Source of the DNA: Lachnospiraceae bacterium
GTDB taxonomy: Bacteria > Bacillota > Clostridia > Lachnospirales > Lachnospiraceae
Direction of reading: 5' to 3'
DNA: 62,871 nucleotides
Assembly (NCBI GenBank): GCA_009774615.1
Contig: VSOC01000008.1
Location: 1-62,871, forward strand
Made by a program: the position numbers and the translations under genes. The notes below the pieces were generated by a model. That model was not told the DNA's origin. It saw only the letters and a program-made list of their open reading frames with translations, and ran no database searches. This document shows positions 1 through 7,704 of the stretch, in pieces. Within the stretch, counting starts at the first letter, position 1, and each line of letters begins with the position of its first letter.

Positions 1-90
1 AAAGATGGCCGTACAAATGATATTGTAAAGGCAGCAAAAGACAGGAAATATCAGGAGCAGTTATTTATAGAATATGGACTGGAAGATTAA
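1..90 (+). CDS. C-terminal 29 residues of an unidentified protein (partial)
   Basis: The window opens inside a frame-1 reading frame that ends with TAA at 88-90; the visible tail is lysine- and aspartate-rich and ends in EYGLED. A rho-independent terminator follows about 90 bp later, which supports this being a genuine gene end on the plus strand. The tail vaguely resembles the C-termini of Rpn/PD-(D/E)XK nuclease-type proteins, but 29 residues are too few to assign a family. Confidence 0.5.
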   Translation, partial: KDGRTNDIVKAAKDRKYQEQLFIEYGLED

Positions 91-180
91 GGAGATAAAA
101 GCAGTAATAGAACTAAAAATAGACAAATTTGCAGATCTACACCAAAATACAGCAGATTTACAAATCCCAAAACATAAAAG

Positions 181-216
181 AAAAGCCCTGGAAGGGTTAC
201 TTTCCAGGGCTTTTTT
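181..216 (+). terminator. Rho-independent terminator
   Basis: A perfect 9 bp stem (GCCCTGGAA at 185-193 with TTCCAGGGC at 202-210), extended by flanking A/T pairs, is followed by a run of six T. It would end the truncated gene at 1-90. The AAAA run on the other side means it could also stop transcripts arriving from the convergent glycosyltransferase gene at 270-1280. Confidence 0.85.
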
Positions 217-269
217 GGAGAAAATCAAACGGGTGGTGCCCCTTTTTATCTGCAGTATCACAGAATATT

Positions 270-1280
270 TCATAGATGCATTCCCAGTACTTTCCTGCAA
301 AACCAGATTTCTAAATGAATAATTTCAAAGAAAACGGCAGCCGAAATTTTTTGCATATGGTTGATTTTTAAGTATTTTTCATAGTAATATATACAACTTT
401 TATTCCGAAGTTTTTGCCGTTCCCACGCATTATGATAGGTGCGGGAAATACTGGTGGAGTGGAGGTGATCATAGGAATCCGTGAGAAGCAGAGCTGTCCG
501 ATATCCTGCATTTTTCATCCGGCTGCCAAGGATAGCTTCTTCCTGATAGAGAAAAAGCCCTTCGTCATAACCGCCACATTTTATCATTTTTTTTGCATCA
601 ACCATCAGCAGAGAACCATGAACAGCATCGACATAAACGGCTTTTTTACCCTGAAAATATCGTTTTGGATATTCTAAAAATGGATTAAAAATTCGTCGGC
701 ACAGTGGTCCGCAGCGTGCCAGCTCATGCCAGAAATCAGAGAGAGGCCAACCGTTTCGCTGCCTTCCAAACACTGGATCATTCATACAGGCGGAAACAGT
801 GCCAAGTTCTGGATGATGCTTAAACATCCTGCATAACTTAATGATTAGTTGTTCTGAAAAATCCACATCGGGATTGGCAATCAGTACATAATCCATGTGT
901 AAAATATCATGAGAATAACGAATTCCTATATTATTTCCTGCGCCATACCCCCCGTTTTTTTTCGCAGACAGAATGATGATTTTTTTCGATTTTTGGTTGA
1001 ATTCTTTTTTTAGTTTTTGATTGAATTCCATTTCCGGTTTTTGGTTGAATTCCAATTCCGGTTTTTGGTTTAACTCCTCGGCCAGCTTCTTTAAATCTGT
1101 CAGAGAGTTATCCGATGAACAATTATCCACCAATATAATATAACGAAAAACCGTATAGTGACAGATTTTCCGAACCAGTTTTTCTACTGTGGCAGCATCA
1201 TTATAATTTAAAATTACACAACTGATACGAGGGAATGGTAAGGTGTGATAGGAATGAGTTTCGGTGTTTTCGTGTGCCAT
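270..1280 (-). CDS. Family 2 glycosyltransferase (rhamnosyltransferase-like)
   Basis: The 336-residue product is a GT-A fold glycosyltransferase: ISCVILNYND near residue 20 starts the nucleotide-binding region, VDNCSSDNS follows, and NPDVDF (Asp138 region) is the DxD-like metal-binding motif. The family transfers sugars from nucleotide donors to growing surface glycans at the inner face of the membrane. No membrane segment is obvious. Residues about 67-98 hold four copies of an 8-residue repeat built on FNQK, an insertion not expected in the fold. It is the last of three minus-strand glycan genes (glf, GT8, this gene). A GGAGG lies 12 bp upstream of the ATG, slightly far. Donor and acceptor cannot be told from sequence. 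Confidence 0.85.
   Translation of the reverse strand: MAHENTETHSYHTLPFPRISCVILNYNDAATVEKLVRKICHYTVFRYIILVDNCSSDNSLTDLKKLAEELNQKPELEFNQKPEMEFNQKLKKEFNQKSKKIIILSAKKNGGYGAGNNIGIRYSHDILHMDYVLIANPDVDFSEQLIIKLCRMFKHHPELGTVSACMNDPVFGRQRNGWPLSDFWHELARCGPLCRRIFNPFLEYPKRYFQGKKAVYVDAVHGSLLMVDAKKMIKCGGYDEGLFLYQEEAILGSRMKNAGYRTALLLTDSYDHLHSTSISRTYHNAWERQKLRNKSCIYYYEKYLKINHMQKISAAVFFEIIHLEIWFCRKVLGMHL
985..1080 (-). repeat. 24-bp in-frame tandem repeat inside the GT2 gene
   Basis: Four units with a 24 bp period are marked by the GAATTC-type junctions ending at 1004, 1028, 1052 and 1076. They encode an 8-residue repeat with the core FNQK or LNQK. The period is a multiple of three, so copy-number change keeps the frame. 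Confidence 0.9.
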
Positions 1281-1325
1281 AGCAGCCGCTTTCCTCCTCT
1301 TTTTAGAGTATCTGGTCTTTTCTTG

Positions 1326-1415
1326 ACTTCCTGCTTTTAAACTTCCTGCTTTTAAACTTTCTCCTTTTTATCTTCCTGTCTTTAAGTTTCTTGCTGCCTA
1401 ATTTTCCCGCCTTTA
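1326..1415. repeat. 15-bp degenerate tandem repeat between two glycosyltransferase genes
   Basis: Six 15 bp units run head to tail. The first two (1326-1340, 1341-1355) are identical and read ACTTCCTGCTTTTAA; later units are degenerate. The last unit reaches the stop codon of the GT8 gene, so the array fills most of the spacer between the two genes. No protein or promoter is evident in it. Confidence 0.8.
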
Positions 1416-2405
1416 GGTTTTCAGTCCCTTTTTTCTGTTCTCAACAATTTTCATTCCAAATTTTCGGCTAATCCACCAGCGGATGGAGGGGAAAAACCAG
1501 GTGATCCAGTCCATCATATGATAGGCAAATAGGTAGATTTTCTGCTTTTCATCTCCTTCTTTTTTTGTTCCCTGCCACGGTGTCATGGACAAATATTGTT
1601 CGTAGGCTTTGCGGTAGTGGTTTAAATTTCCGGCTTTCCATGGGCGTTCATCTCCGGCAAAATGCAGGATTAGCGGGTGCTTTTTTGCCTGTATAAATGC
1701 TTTTTTTGGTACAACCGCATAGGAAGGTGAGTGCTTTGCCAGGGCGTTATAGCGGAAGTATCGATAGTTGGTAAAGAAGTTATAGCGGGGAGAAAGTACG
1801 CGGATTTTTCCTTTTAATGTGCCGTTTAACAGGTCCTGATCACATCCAAAGGTCTGCCCGCCAAGCTTCTGATAGAAGGATAAAATATGTGCTTCAATAT
1901 GCTTTTTTCGCCAGTTTTTCAGGTCAATAAGCAGTACACCGGCATTAAAATAAGGGTCATTTTCCCGAAGTCCAAGGGCTGGTTTCAGTGAGTTATAGAT
2001 GGTTGGTTCAAGCACTGCACCCATGATTTTTCCGTGCAAATCCAGGTTCCAAAGCTTTTTCAGCGACCCAAGAACCACTGTGTCACAGTCTAAATACAAC
2101 ACTCGTTCAACATCTTCAGGAAGCATGGTTCCGATAAATAAGCGGCTCATAGTGCTGATATCAAATCCCCCGGTTTCGATGTCATAGGGAAACTTTTCTT
2201 TGAGATTTCCCATGGGAATAAAGATGATTTCCCGTGTAAACCGCCGAACAACCGCAGAGAGTTTTTCCTGGTTTTCCCTGCTGATATCCACGGATAAAAT
2301 AAATATACGGATTCGTTCGGCAACCTGGTTATGATCCATCAGTGAATACATGGCAACGGCCAGATGCCGGGCATAATTATCATTAGAAGCAAAAACCACA
2401 TCCAT
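1413..2405 (-). CDS. Family 8 glycosyltransferase
   Basis: The 330-residue protein matches the GT8 (LgtC/general stress protein A-like) family. It starts MDVVFASNDNYARHLAV, carries the DxD metal-binding motif as LYLDCDTVVLGS (Asp106-Cys-Asp108), then FNAGVLLIDLKNWR and GCDQDLLNG, all in the usual order. GT8 enzymes are retaining transferases, usually of galactose or glucose from UDP-sugars, acting on lipid-linked or protein-linked acceptors in the cytoplasm. A basic, aromatic-rich C-terminus (WITWFFPSIRWWISRKFGMK) suggests peripheral membrane association. It follows glf on the same strand, so UDP-Gal or UDP-Galf use is plausible, though this is inference. The ATG is preceded by AAGGGG. Confidence 0.9.
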   Translation of the reverse strand: MDVVFASNDNYARHLAVAMYSLMDHNQVAERIRIFILSVDISRENQEKLSAVVRRFTREIIFIPMGNLKEKFPYDIETGGFDISTMSRLFIGTMLPEDVERVLYLDCDTVVLGSLKKLWNLDLHGKIMGAVLEPTIYNSLKPALGLRENDPYFNAGVLLIDLKNWRKKHIEAHILSFYQKLGGQTFGCDQDLLNGTLKGKIRVLSPRYNFFTNYRYFRYNALAKHSPSYAVVPKKAFIQAKKHPLILHFAGDERPWKAGNLNHYRKAYEQYLSMTPWQGTKKEGDEKQKIYLFAYHMMDWITWFFPSIRWWISRKFGMKIVENRKKGLKT

Positions 2406-2459
2406 AAAATACCCCTTCCTTTTCCTGATAGTTTTGTAAAATCATTGCCGGACGGCAGT

Positions 2460-3563
2460 TCAGATAGCAAATTCTCTCTCTGCTGCCTGCATTGCAGAAG
2501 CAATTACCTTATCCATATCATAGTACTTATATTCTCCCAGACGGCCGCCGAATAAAACCTTTTTCTCTTTTTTTGCCAGTTCAGCGTATTTCTGATATAA
2601 TGTCTGATTTTTCTCGTCATTGACCGGATAATAGGGTTCCATTCCTTCCTGCCAGTCGGTCGGATATTCCCGGGTAATTACGGTTTTTGGCTGTGTGCCG
2701 AATTCAAAGTGCTTGTGTTCGATTATCCGTGTGTAGGGGACTTCTCTTGCCGTATAGTTGACTACGGCCACGCCCTGATGGTTTTCTTCGTCAAGGACTT
2801 CGTTTTCAAATTTAAGGCTGCGGTATTCCAGCTTTCCGAAGCTGTACTGGTAAAAGGCATCAATCATCCCGGTATAAACGATTTTACTGCCCATAGAATC
2901 ATATTTTTCACGGTGTTTCAGGTAATCTGTGTCGGTTTTAATGTCACATCCGGCAAAAAGTTTATCTATGATGATATTATAGCCGCCGACAGGGATTCCC
3001 TGGTATAAGTCGTTGAAGTAGTTATTGTCGTAGGTGTAGCGCACGGGAAGACGTTTGATGATAAAGGCGGGAAGGTCTTTGCAGTCCCGGCCCCACTGTT
3101 TTTCGGTGTAGCCTTTGACCAGTTTTTCGTAGATATCCCTTCCTACCAGGCGGATAGCCTGTTCTTCCAGGTTTTTTGGCTCTCCGGCAATTCCTGCCCT
3201 CTGCTCTTCAATCTTTGCTTTTGCCTCTGCCGGGGTGGAAATGCCCCACATCTTGCTGAAGGTGTTCATGTTAAAGGGCATATTGTACATTTCTCCGTGG
3301 TAATTGGCAACCGGGCTGTTGGTATAGCGGTTAAATTCGGCAAATTGATGGACAAAATCCCAGACTTTCCGGTCGCTGGTGTGGAAGATATGCGCCCCGT
3401 ATTTATGCACATGGATATCTTCGATGGTTTCACAATAAATATTTCCGCCGAGGTGGTTTCGCTTTTCCAGAACCAGGCAGGTTTTTCCCGCCTTTGCGGC
3501 ATACCAGGCAAAGACGCCGTTATACAGGCCGCTTCCCACAAGAATATAATCGTATTGTTTCAT
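2460..3563 (-). CDS. glf: UDP-galactopyranose mutase
   Basis: The 367-residue flavoenzyme interconverts UDP-galactopyranose and UDP-galactofuranose, supplying Galf for surface glycans. It begins with an FAD-binding Rossmann segment (YDYILVGSGLYNGVFAW), followed by LEKRNHLGGNIYCE and the IHVHKYGAHIFHT signature. The C-terminal part holds LEYRSLKFENE and LFGGRLGEYKYYDMD, all diagnostic of bacterial Glf, and the length is typical. The start is supported by AAAGGAAA upstream. It heads a minus-strand group with the GT8 and GT2 genes downstream, which suggests that at least one of these transfers Galf. Confidence 0.95.
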   Translation of the reverse strand: MKQYDYILVGSGLYNGVFAWYAAKAGKTCLVLEKRNHLGGNIYCETIEDIHVHKYGAHIFHTSDRKVWDFVHQFAEFNRYTNSPVANYHGEMYNMPFNMNTFSKMWGISTPAEAKAKIEEQRAGIAGEPKNLEEQAIRLVGRDIYEKLVKGYTEKQWGRDCKDLPAFIIKRLPVRYTYDNNYFNDLYQGIPVGGYNIIIDKLFAGCDIKTDTDYLKHREKYDSMGSKIVYTGMIDAFYQYSFGKLEYRSLKFENEVLDEENHQGVAVVNYTAREVPYTRIIEHKHFEFGTQPKTVITREYPTDWQEGMEPYYPVNDEKNQTLYQKYAELAKKEKKVLFGGRLGEYKYYDMDKVIASAMQAAEREFAI

Positions 3564-3611
3564 TATGGTGTTTCCTTTCTGCTATGGATTGTTATTCTAT
3601 AATTTTTGCCT

Positions 3612-3637
3612 ATTGCTGTGAATGTGTAAACAGTAAT
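3612..3637 (+). repeat. Dispersed 26-bp palindrome, copy 1
   Basis: The arms ATTGCTGT and ACAGTAAT surround 10 bp. The outermost pair is A-T where most other copies have G-C, a compensated change. It is preceded by TTTTTGCC, which also precedes two other copies. It lies upstream of glf, downstream of the L,D-transpeptidase gene. Confidence 0.8.
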
Positions 3638-3681
3638 TATAGTTTTTGCCGAATAAAGTGAAAATCATTACTGTCTGGCAA

Positions 3682-3716
3682 GAAAAAGCAAAAGAGCCTG
3701 GAACCCCAGACTCTTT
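3682..3716 (-). terminator. Rho-independent terminator of the L,D-transpeptidase gene
   Basis: Read on the minus strand, AGAGTCTGG and CCAGGCTCT pair (one G-T) around a GGTT loop and are followed by TTTTGCTTTTTC. The hairpin lies about 10 bp beyond the stop codon. Confidence 0.8.
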
Positions 3717-3726
3717 CACCATCTTT

Positions 3727-5451
3727 TTAAGCAATTGGTTCACCTGGCTGGATATCCTGAACGGACTGAACATCCTGTACCGGTAATGTGTTTGGTTCTA
3801 CGGTTATGGAACCGCTTCCGCCAAGGAACTGAGATTCTGCCTCGCGCTGGGCTTTTGCACTGGCTTCAGCTTCTGCCCATGCCTGTTCCTGTGCCTGTCT
3901 TTGTGCCTGTACGGTTGCGCTGTAGGCTACTGCTTCAGGAACCGTCGGATCGGTGGGATCGAAGGTCATATTCGCAGGAATCAAAGCATCCAGAACCGGA
4001 GGTTCGAACGGCCCGTTAATCGGGGAGTCGTAGATCTGTACGGTAGTTCCTACCGGGCAGTTGTCATAAATCCACTTTACTTCTCCGGTTTTTAACCTTG
4101 TACAGCCATGGGAACGGCCGATGCCAAGGTTGTTGTAGGTGATTGTATCCAGCGTATAAGGGTTCTGCTTGTTGAAGATAACCGAATGAACCATGAATCC
4201 GTCCTTTAAACGCATGGCATATTGGGTATAAACATCACCGTACATCAGACGCCAGCGGTATTTTTCCGGAATCTTAAAGGTTCCGTAAGGCGTATCGTCG
4301 CCGGTGGTGGTCAGGAAGGATACGATCGGCAGGATATAGCCGTTAGCACCGTCCTGGGCATAGACCGTCAGTGTGTCGGTAACACGGTTGATTTTCAGCA
4401 TGTACGGTCCTACATAGCCTAACATATCCCGCAGGTCGGATATGAGTTTTCCTGTGGTTTCTTCAAAATAGTACTTGTATCCGTCAATATACTGCCAGCC
4501 GGTTGCTGCCTGATCATTGATAAAATAATATCTCTGGTTATTATCCCAGGCCCATCCGGTGTAGGGAACGCCGGAACCGTCCTTGTAGGTAGGAAGGGCA
4601 TTCGCATGGAACTGGATGCCGTCCGTTCCGGTCAGGGTATCCATGGTGTTTGCCGTGGAATAAGGGAATACGGTAGCCTTGGGATGAAGCATCATCTTAA
4701 AAGCAATCATCCACTTTCCGACGCCCATGGTTCCGGAGGTTTGTCCGTTTTTCGCCCAGTCTAATTCCGTGCCGTCGGAAAGGGTTGCACGGTAGTAAAT
4801 ATCGTATTCATTCGTGATAACGCCGGCCATACGAACCTGAACTGCTTCTACGGCAGAGCCATCGGTTAAGTGTGTGGTTTCTGCGCCGTTCATCGCCCAG
4901 GCAGACCAGCCGGCGGTACTGGAATATGTACGGTAAAACAGGTTTCCAAGTTCGTTGCGGATAATCATCTGCATGGAGTACCAGCCGTTTCCATGGTTAT
5001 GCATGGTGTCATCGGTAATAAAGGTAGGTGCCCAGTGCTGATCAATCTTGCATACGCTGCCTGCAATATAAGGTATGGTTTCACCGTTTTCAACCGTCTT
5101 GACAACAGCACGCTGAGCCGCTTCCGCATCGGAATTAAAAACCGGGGGCGGATAGGCAGAGGACTGTGCAGCCTGTGTCTGAGGCAGGGTATCTGCCGGC
5201 AGCACAGCAGTATCCGTCGGTGCCTGGGGCAGCTGTGCATCTGTCGGTGTCTGTGCTGCCTGTTCCTGGGGTTGTGTTTCCGGTGCCTGTGCAGGATCGG
5301 AAGCGGCATCAGGAGCCGGAACTTCCGGTGCAGTGTAGCCGGGGCTTGCCGGTGCAGCAGTGGTTTCATCTGCATATGCCGTCAACATCCCCGTAGATGC
5401 CATGGAAAGGGATAAGAGCACGGCAGCAGTGATACGTGTTAATTTGTGCAT
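3727..5451 (-). CDS. Secreted L,D-transpeptidase with ChW-like and choline-binding-type repeats
   Basis: The 574-residue protein should cross-link peptidoglycan (3-3 bonds) or attach ligands to it outside the cell. A signal peptide (about 1-28, cleavage near AYA-DE) is followed by a Pro/Ala/Gln-rich linker to about residue 100. Next come hydrophobic repeats of the clostridial ChW type (LDWAKNGQTSGTMG), then choline-binding-type repeats (WDNNQRYYFIND, GWQYIDGYKYYF), then a YkuD catalytic domain with a conserved MVHSV histidine and SHGCTRL (nucleophile Cys450). A low-complexity Q/A/E-rich tail ends the protein. AGGAGG precedes the ATG. It is alone between a terminator and a divergent spacer, so probably monocistronic. 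Using two cell-wall-binding repeat types in one enzyme is uncommon. Confidence 0.92.
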   Translation of the reverse strand: MHKLTRITAAVLLSLSMASTGMLTAYADETTAAPASPGYTAPEVPAPDAASDPAQAPETQPQEQAAQTPTDAQLPQAPTDTAVLPADTLPQTQAAQSSAYPPPVFNSDAEAAQRAVVKTVENGETIPYIAGSVCKIDQHWAPTFITDDTMHNHGNGWYSMQMIIRNELGNLFYRTYSSTAGWSAWAMNGAETTHLTDGSAVEAVQVRMAGVITNEYDIYYRATLSDGTELDWAKNGQTSGTMGVGKWMIAFKMMLHPKATVFPYSTANTMDTLTGTDGIQFHANALPTYKDGSGVPYTGWAWDNNQRYYFINDQAATGWQYIDGYKYYFEETTGKLISDLRDMLGYVGPYMLKINRVTDTLTVYAQDGANGYILPIVSFLTTTGDDTPYGTFKIPEKYRWRLMYGDVYTQYAMRLKDGFMVHSVIFNKQNPYTLDTITYNNLGIGRSHGCTRLKTGEVKWIYDNCPVGTTVQIYDSPINGPFEPPVLDALIPANMTFDPTDPTVPEAVAYSATVQAQRQAQEQAWAEAEASAKAQREAESQFLGGSGSITVEPNTLPVQDVQSVQDIQPGEPIA

Positions 5452-5629
5452 GGTTTTTCCTCCTGTTCACTTACCATTCAGCGAAAGAATGAACGTCTGG
5501 CTGATAGGTAAACATTATTGTTCCTCATTGAGTCCGCCGGAAATTTTGGCATTACCTGCGAAAGAAGCCAAACTGCCATGGGACATCACTATTAATTTAA
5601 TATATTTGAGGAAAAAAAGCAAGAGAAGC

Positions 5630-5658
5630 TTTACTTTTAATTGGCAATATTGTAAAAT
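5630..5658 (+). promoter_or_regulatory. Candidate sigma-A promoter of the glycan operon
   Basis: TTTACT and TAAAAT are separated by 17 bp, about 75 bp upstream of the first operon gene. A small palindrome AATCG-TAA-CGATT (5656-5668) overlaps the -10 and could be an operator. It is the best promoter-like match in the 280 bp divergent spacer, but each hexamer deviates from consensus. Confidence 0.45.
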
Positions 5659-5732
5659 CGTAACGATTATGACTGAAAAATGTAATGATTAGAGATTTTA
5701 GAAGAAGCAAAGAAAAGGTAAAGGTGCAGCCG

Positions 5733-6854
5733 ATGAAAGAAGATATGCCGGTTACGGGGAAGGCACCGGTTTTGGTGACGCGCTCCTCCATGCCGCCTTT
5801 TGAGGAGTACAGTGAACTGATTAAAGAATTGTGGGAGAGCCGGTGGCTGACGAACATGGGAGATTTCCACCAGCGCTTAGAGCATGAACTCAAGGCTTAC
5901 TTAGACACGCCGGGGCTTACGCTGTTTATGAACGGACACATGGCCTTAGAGTGTGTCCTGCGGGCATTTGGGCTGTCCGGGGAAGTGATTACTACGCCGT
6001 TTAGCTTTGCCTCGACCACCCATGCCATCGTGCAGAACGGACTTACCCCGGTATTTGCCGATATTCGGCCGGATGACTATACGCTTGATCCGGAAAAAAT
6101 CGAGGAGAAGATTACCGAAAAGACCACAGCCATTGTTCCGGTACATGTTTATGGAAATATCTGTAAGGTGAAGGAGATTGAGGAAATTGCCGGCCGACAC
6201 GGGCTGAAGGTGATTTATGATGCTGCCCATGCTTTTGGGGAAGCATTGAACGGGGAGAGTGCGGCTTCCTTTGGGGATGCCAGCATGTTCAGTTTTCATG
6301 CCACGAAGGTTTTCCACACCATCGAGGGCGGTGCCGTGGCGTTTAAGGACAGGACTTTGGAACATGCGCTAAACGGTCTTAAAAACTTCGGCATTATGGA
6401 CGAGGAAACCGTGGAGCTGGTGGGCGGCAACGGCAAGATGAACGAGTTTCAGGCGGCGATGGGGCTGTGTAATCTAAGGCACATTGCTCAGGAGATGGAA
6501 AAACGCAAAAAATTATATCTGCGTTACCGGGAAAACCTTTCGGGGCATCCGGGAATTGTCTTATGTCCGGAACCGGAGGGCTTAAGGCGCAACTACAGCT
6601 ATATGCCGGTGGCCTTTAAGGATTCTTTTAAGAACCGGGATCAGGTAATGGCGCAGCTTTTGGAGGAAAATATTCATCCGCGAAAGTATTTTTATCCCTG
6701 TATCAATGCTTACTGGTGCTACCGGGATCGCTTTTCGCCGGAGGACACACCCATTGCCGGGAAAGTATCCAGGGAGATTTTAACCCTGCCGCTGTATGCG
6801 GATCTGGCCCTGGAAACCGTAGATGAAATCTGCCGGATTATTCTCCGGAAATAA
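5733..6854 (+). CDS. DegT/DnrJ/EryC1/StrS-family PLP sugar aminotransferase
   Basis: The 373-residue protein belongs to the sugar aminotransferase family that converts keto-sugars bound to nucleotide (for example TDP-3- or 4-keto-6-deoxyhexoses) into amino-sugars. Key features are WLTNMG near the N-terminus, TTPFSFASTTHAI, VPVHVYGNI, VIYDAAHAFG and SFHATKVFHTIEGG, in which Lys192 should bind PLP. It resembles FdtB/VioA-type enzymes, but substrate and carbon position cannot be assigned. I chose the ATG at 5733 because it has AAAGGTG upstream; an ATG at 5685 has no ribosome binding site and would add an unconserved tail. It opens a long co-directional glycan operon. Confidence 0.85.
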   Translation: MKEDMPVTGKAPVLVTRSSMPPFEEYSELIKELWESRWLTNMGDFHQRLEHELKAYLDTPGLTLFMNGHMALECVLRAFGLSGEVITTPFSFASTTHAIVQNGLTPVFADIRPDDYTLDPEKIEEKITEKTTAIVPVHVYGNICKVKEIEEIAGRHGLKVIYDAAHAFGEALNGESAASFGDASMFSFHATKVFHTIEGGAVAFKDRTLEHALNGLKNFGIMDEETVELVGGNGKMNEFQAAMGLCNLRHIAQEMEKRKKLYLRYRENLSGHPGIVLCPEPEGLRRNYSYMPVAFKDSFKNRDQVMAQLLEENIHPRKYFYPCINAYWCYRDRFSPEDTPIAGKVSREILTLPLYADLALETVDEICRIILRK

Positions 6855-6887
6855 ATGTGCGCAGTTTTGCGTGTGGAGGAAAGACTT

Positions 6888-7577
6888 ATGCAGGATGTTT
6901 TGCTGATTATTCCTTCGTACAATGAAGAGAAAAATATTGAACGGGTTGTCGGGGAGATTAAGGAACGTTTTCCCTGGCTGGACTATCTGGTGGTCAATGA
7001 CGGCTCTACCGATCGGACGGCGCAGATCTGCCGGGAAAAGGGCTATCATATGTTAAATCTTCCGGTAAATTTGGGACTTGCCGGGTGTTTTCAGGCGGGG
7101 ATGAAGTATGCCTATGAAAAAGGCTATCCCTATGCGATTCAGTTTGACGGCGATGGTCAGCACCGGCCGGAATATATTGAAAAAATTTATGAAAAAATAG
7201 AAGAAGGCTACGATATCGTGATTGGTTCCCGCTTTGTGGAATGCCCGAAAGGGGGCGGTATGCGTATGCTGGGAAGCCGTATATTGGCGCTGGCTATCCG
7301 GCTGACTACGGGGGTGAGGATTTCCGATCCTACCTCGGGTATGCGGATGTTTAACCGGGAGATGATTCGTGAGTTTGCCTTGAATTTAAATTATGGGCCG
7401 GAGCCGGATACCATTTCTTTTCTGCTGAAGCAGGGAGCAAAGGTTGCTGAGGTTCAGGTGGAGATTGGCGAACGTCTGGCCGGGGAAAGCTATTTAAAGC
7501 CTCTGGTGGCAGTAAAATATATGGTGAGAATGCTGATTTCCATCTTTTTGATTCAAAATTTCCGTATGAGACAGTAG
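6888..7577 (+). CDS. Polyprenol-phosphate-type GT2 glycosyltransferase
   Basis: The 229-residue protein resembles dolichol/undecaprenyl-phosphate mannosyl- or glucosyltransferases. It has VLLIIPSYNEEKNI, VVNDGSTDRT, the DGDGQH metal-binding motif (Asp87, Asp89) and DPTSGMRMFNR, typical of DPM1-like enzymes. It lacks the C-terminal membrane pair of GtrB types; only a short hydrophobic end (MVRMLISIFLIQNF) is present. Such enzymes charge a lipid carrier with a sugar used later by GT-C transferases on the outer face of the membrane. The ATG at 6888 has TGGAGGAAAG in front of it; an in-frame ATG at 6855 has none. Confidence 0.88.
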   Translation: MQDVLLIIPSYNEEKNIERVVGEIKERFPWLDYLVVNDGSTDRTAQICREKGYHMLNLPVNLGLAGCFQAGMKYAYEKGYPYAIQFDGDGQHRPEYIEKIYEKIEEGYDIVIGSRFVECPKGGGMRMLGSRILALAIRLTTGVRISDPTSGMRMFNREMIREFALNLNYGPEPDTISFLLKQGAKVAEVQVEIGERLAGESYLKPLVAVKYMVRMLISIFLIQNFRMRQ

Positions 7578-7581
7578 AGGA

Positions 7582-7607
7582 GTTGCTGTGAATATGTGAA
7601 CGGTAAC
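7582..7607 (+). repeat. Dispersed 26-bp palindrome, copy 2
   Basis: The arms are GTTGCTGT and ACGGTAAC (one T-G pair) with a 10 bp centre. It starts 4 bp after a stop codon, between the DPM-like gene and the flippase gene inside the operon. Confidence 0.75.
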
Positions 7608-7704
7608 ATAGCGGGCAGGAAAATCGGACAGGCCGCAGGTGTGCAGGTCTTTGCGTGCGGCAGGTTTTCTAAGGTACGGAAATGGACAGTTCAGGAGCAG
7701 AGCG

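Noticed and set aside
4870..5415. Plus-strand open frame opposite the L,D-transpeptidase
   Set aside because: It arises from the Pro/Ala/Gln-rich low-complexity linker on the other strand, has no family features and no ribosome binding site.
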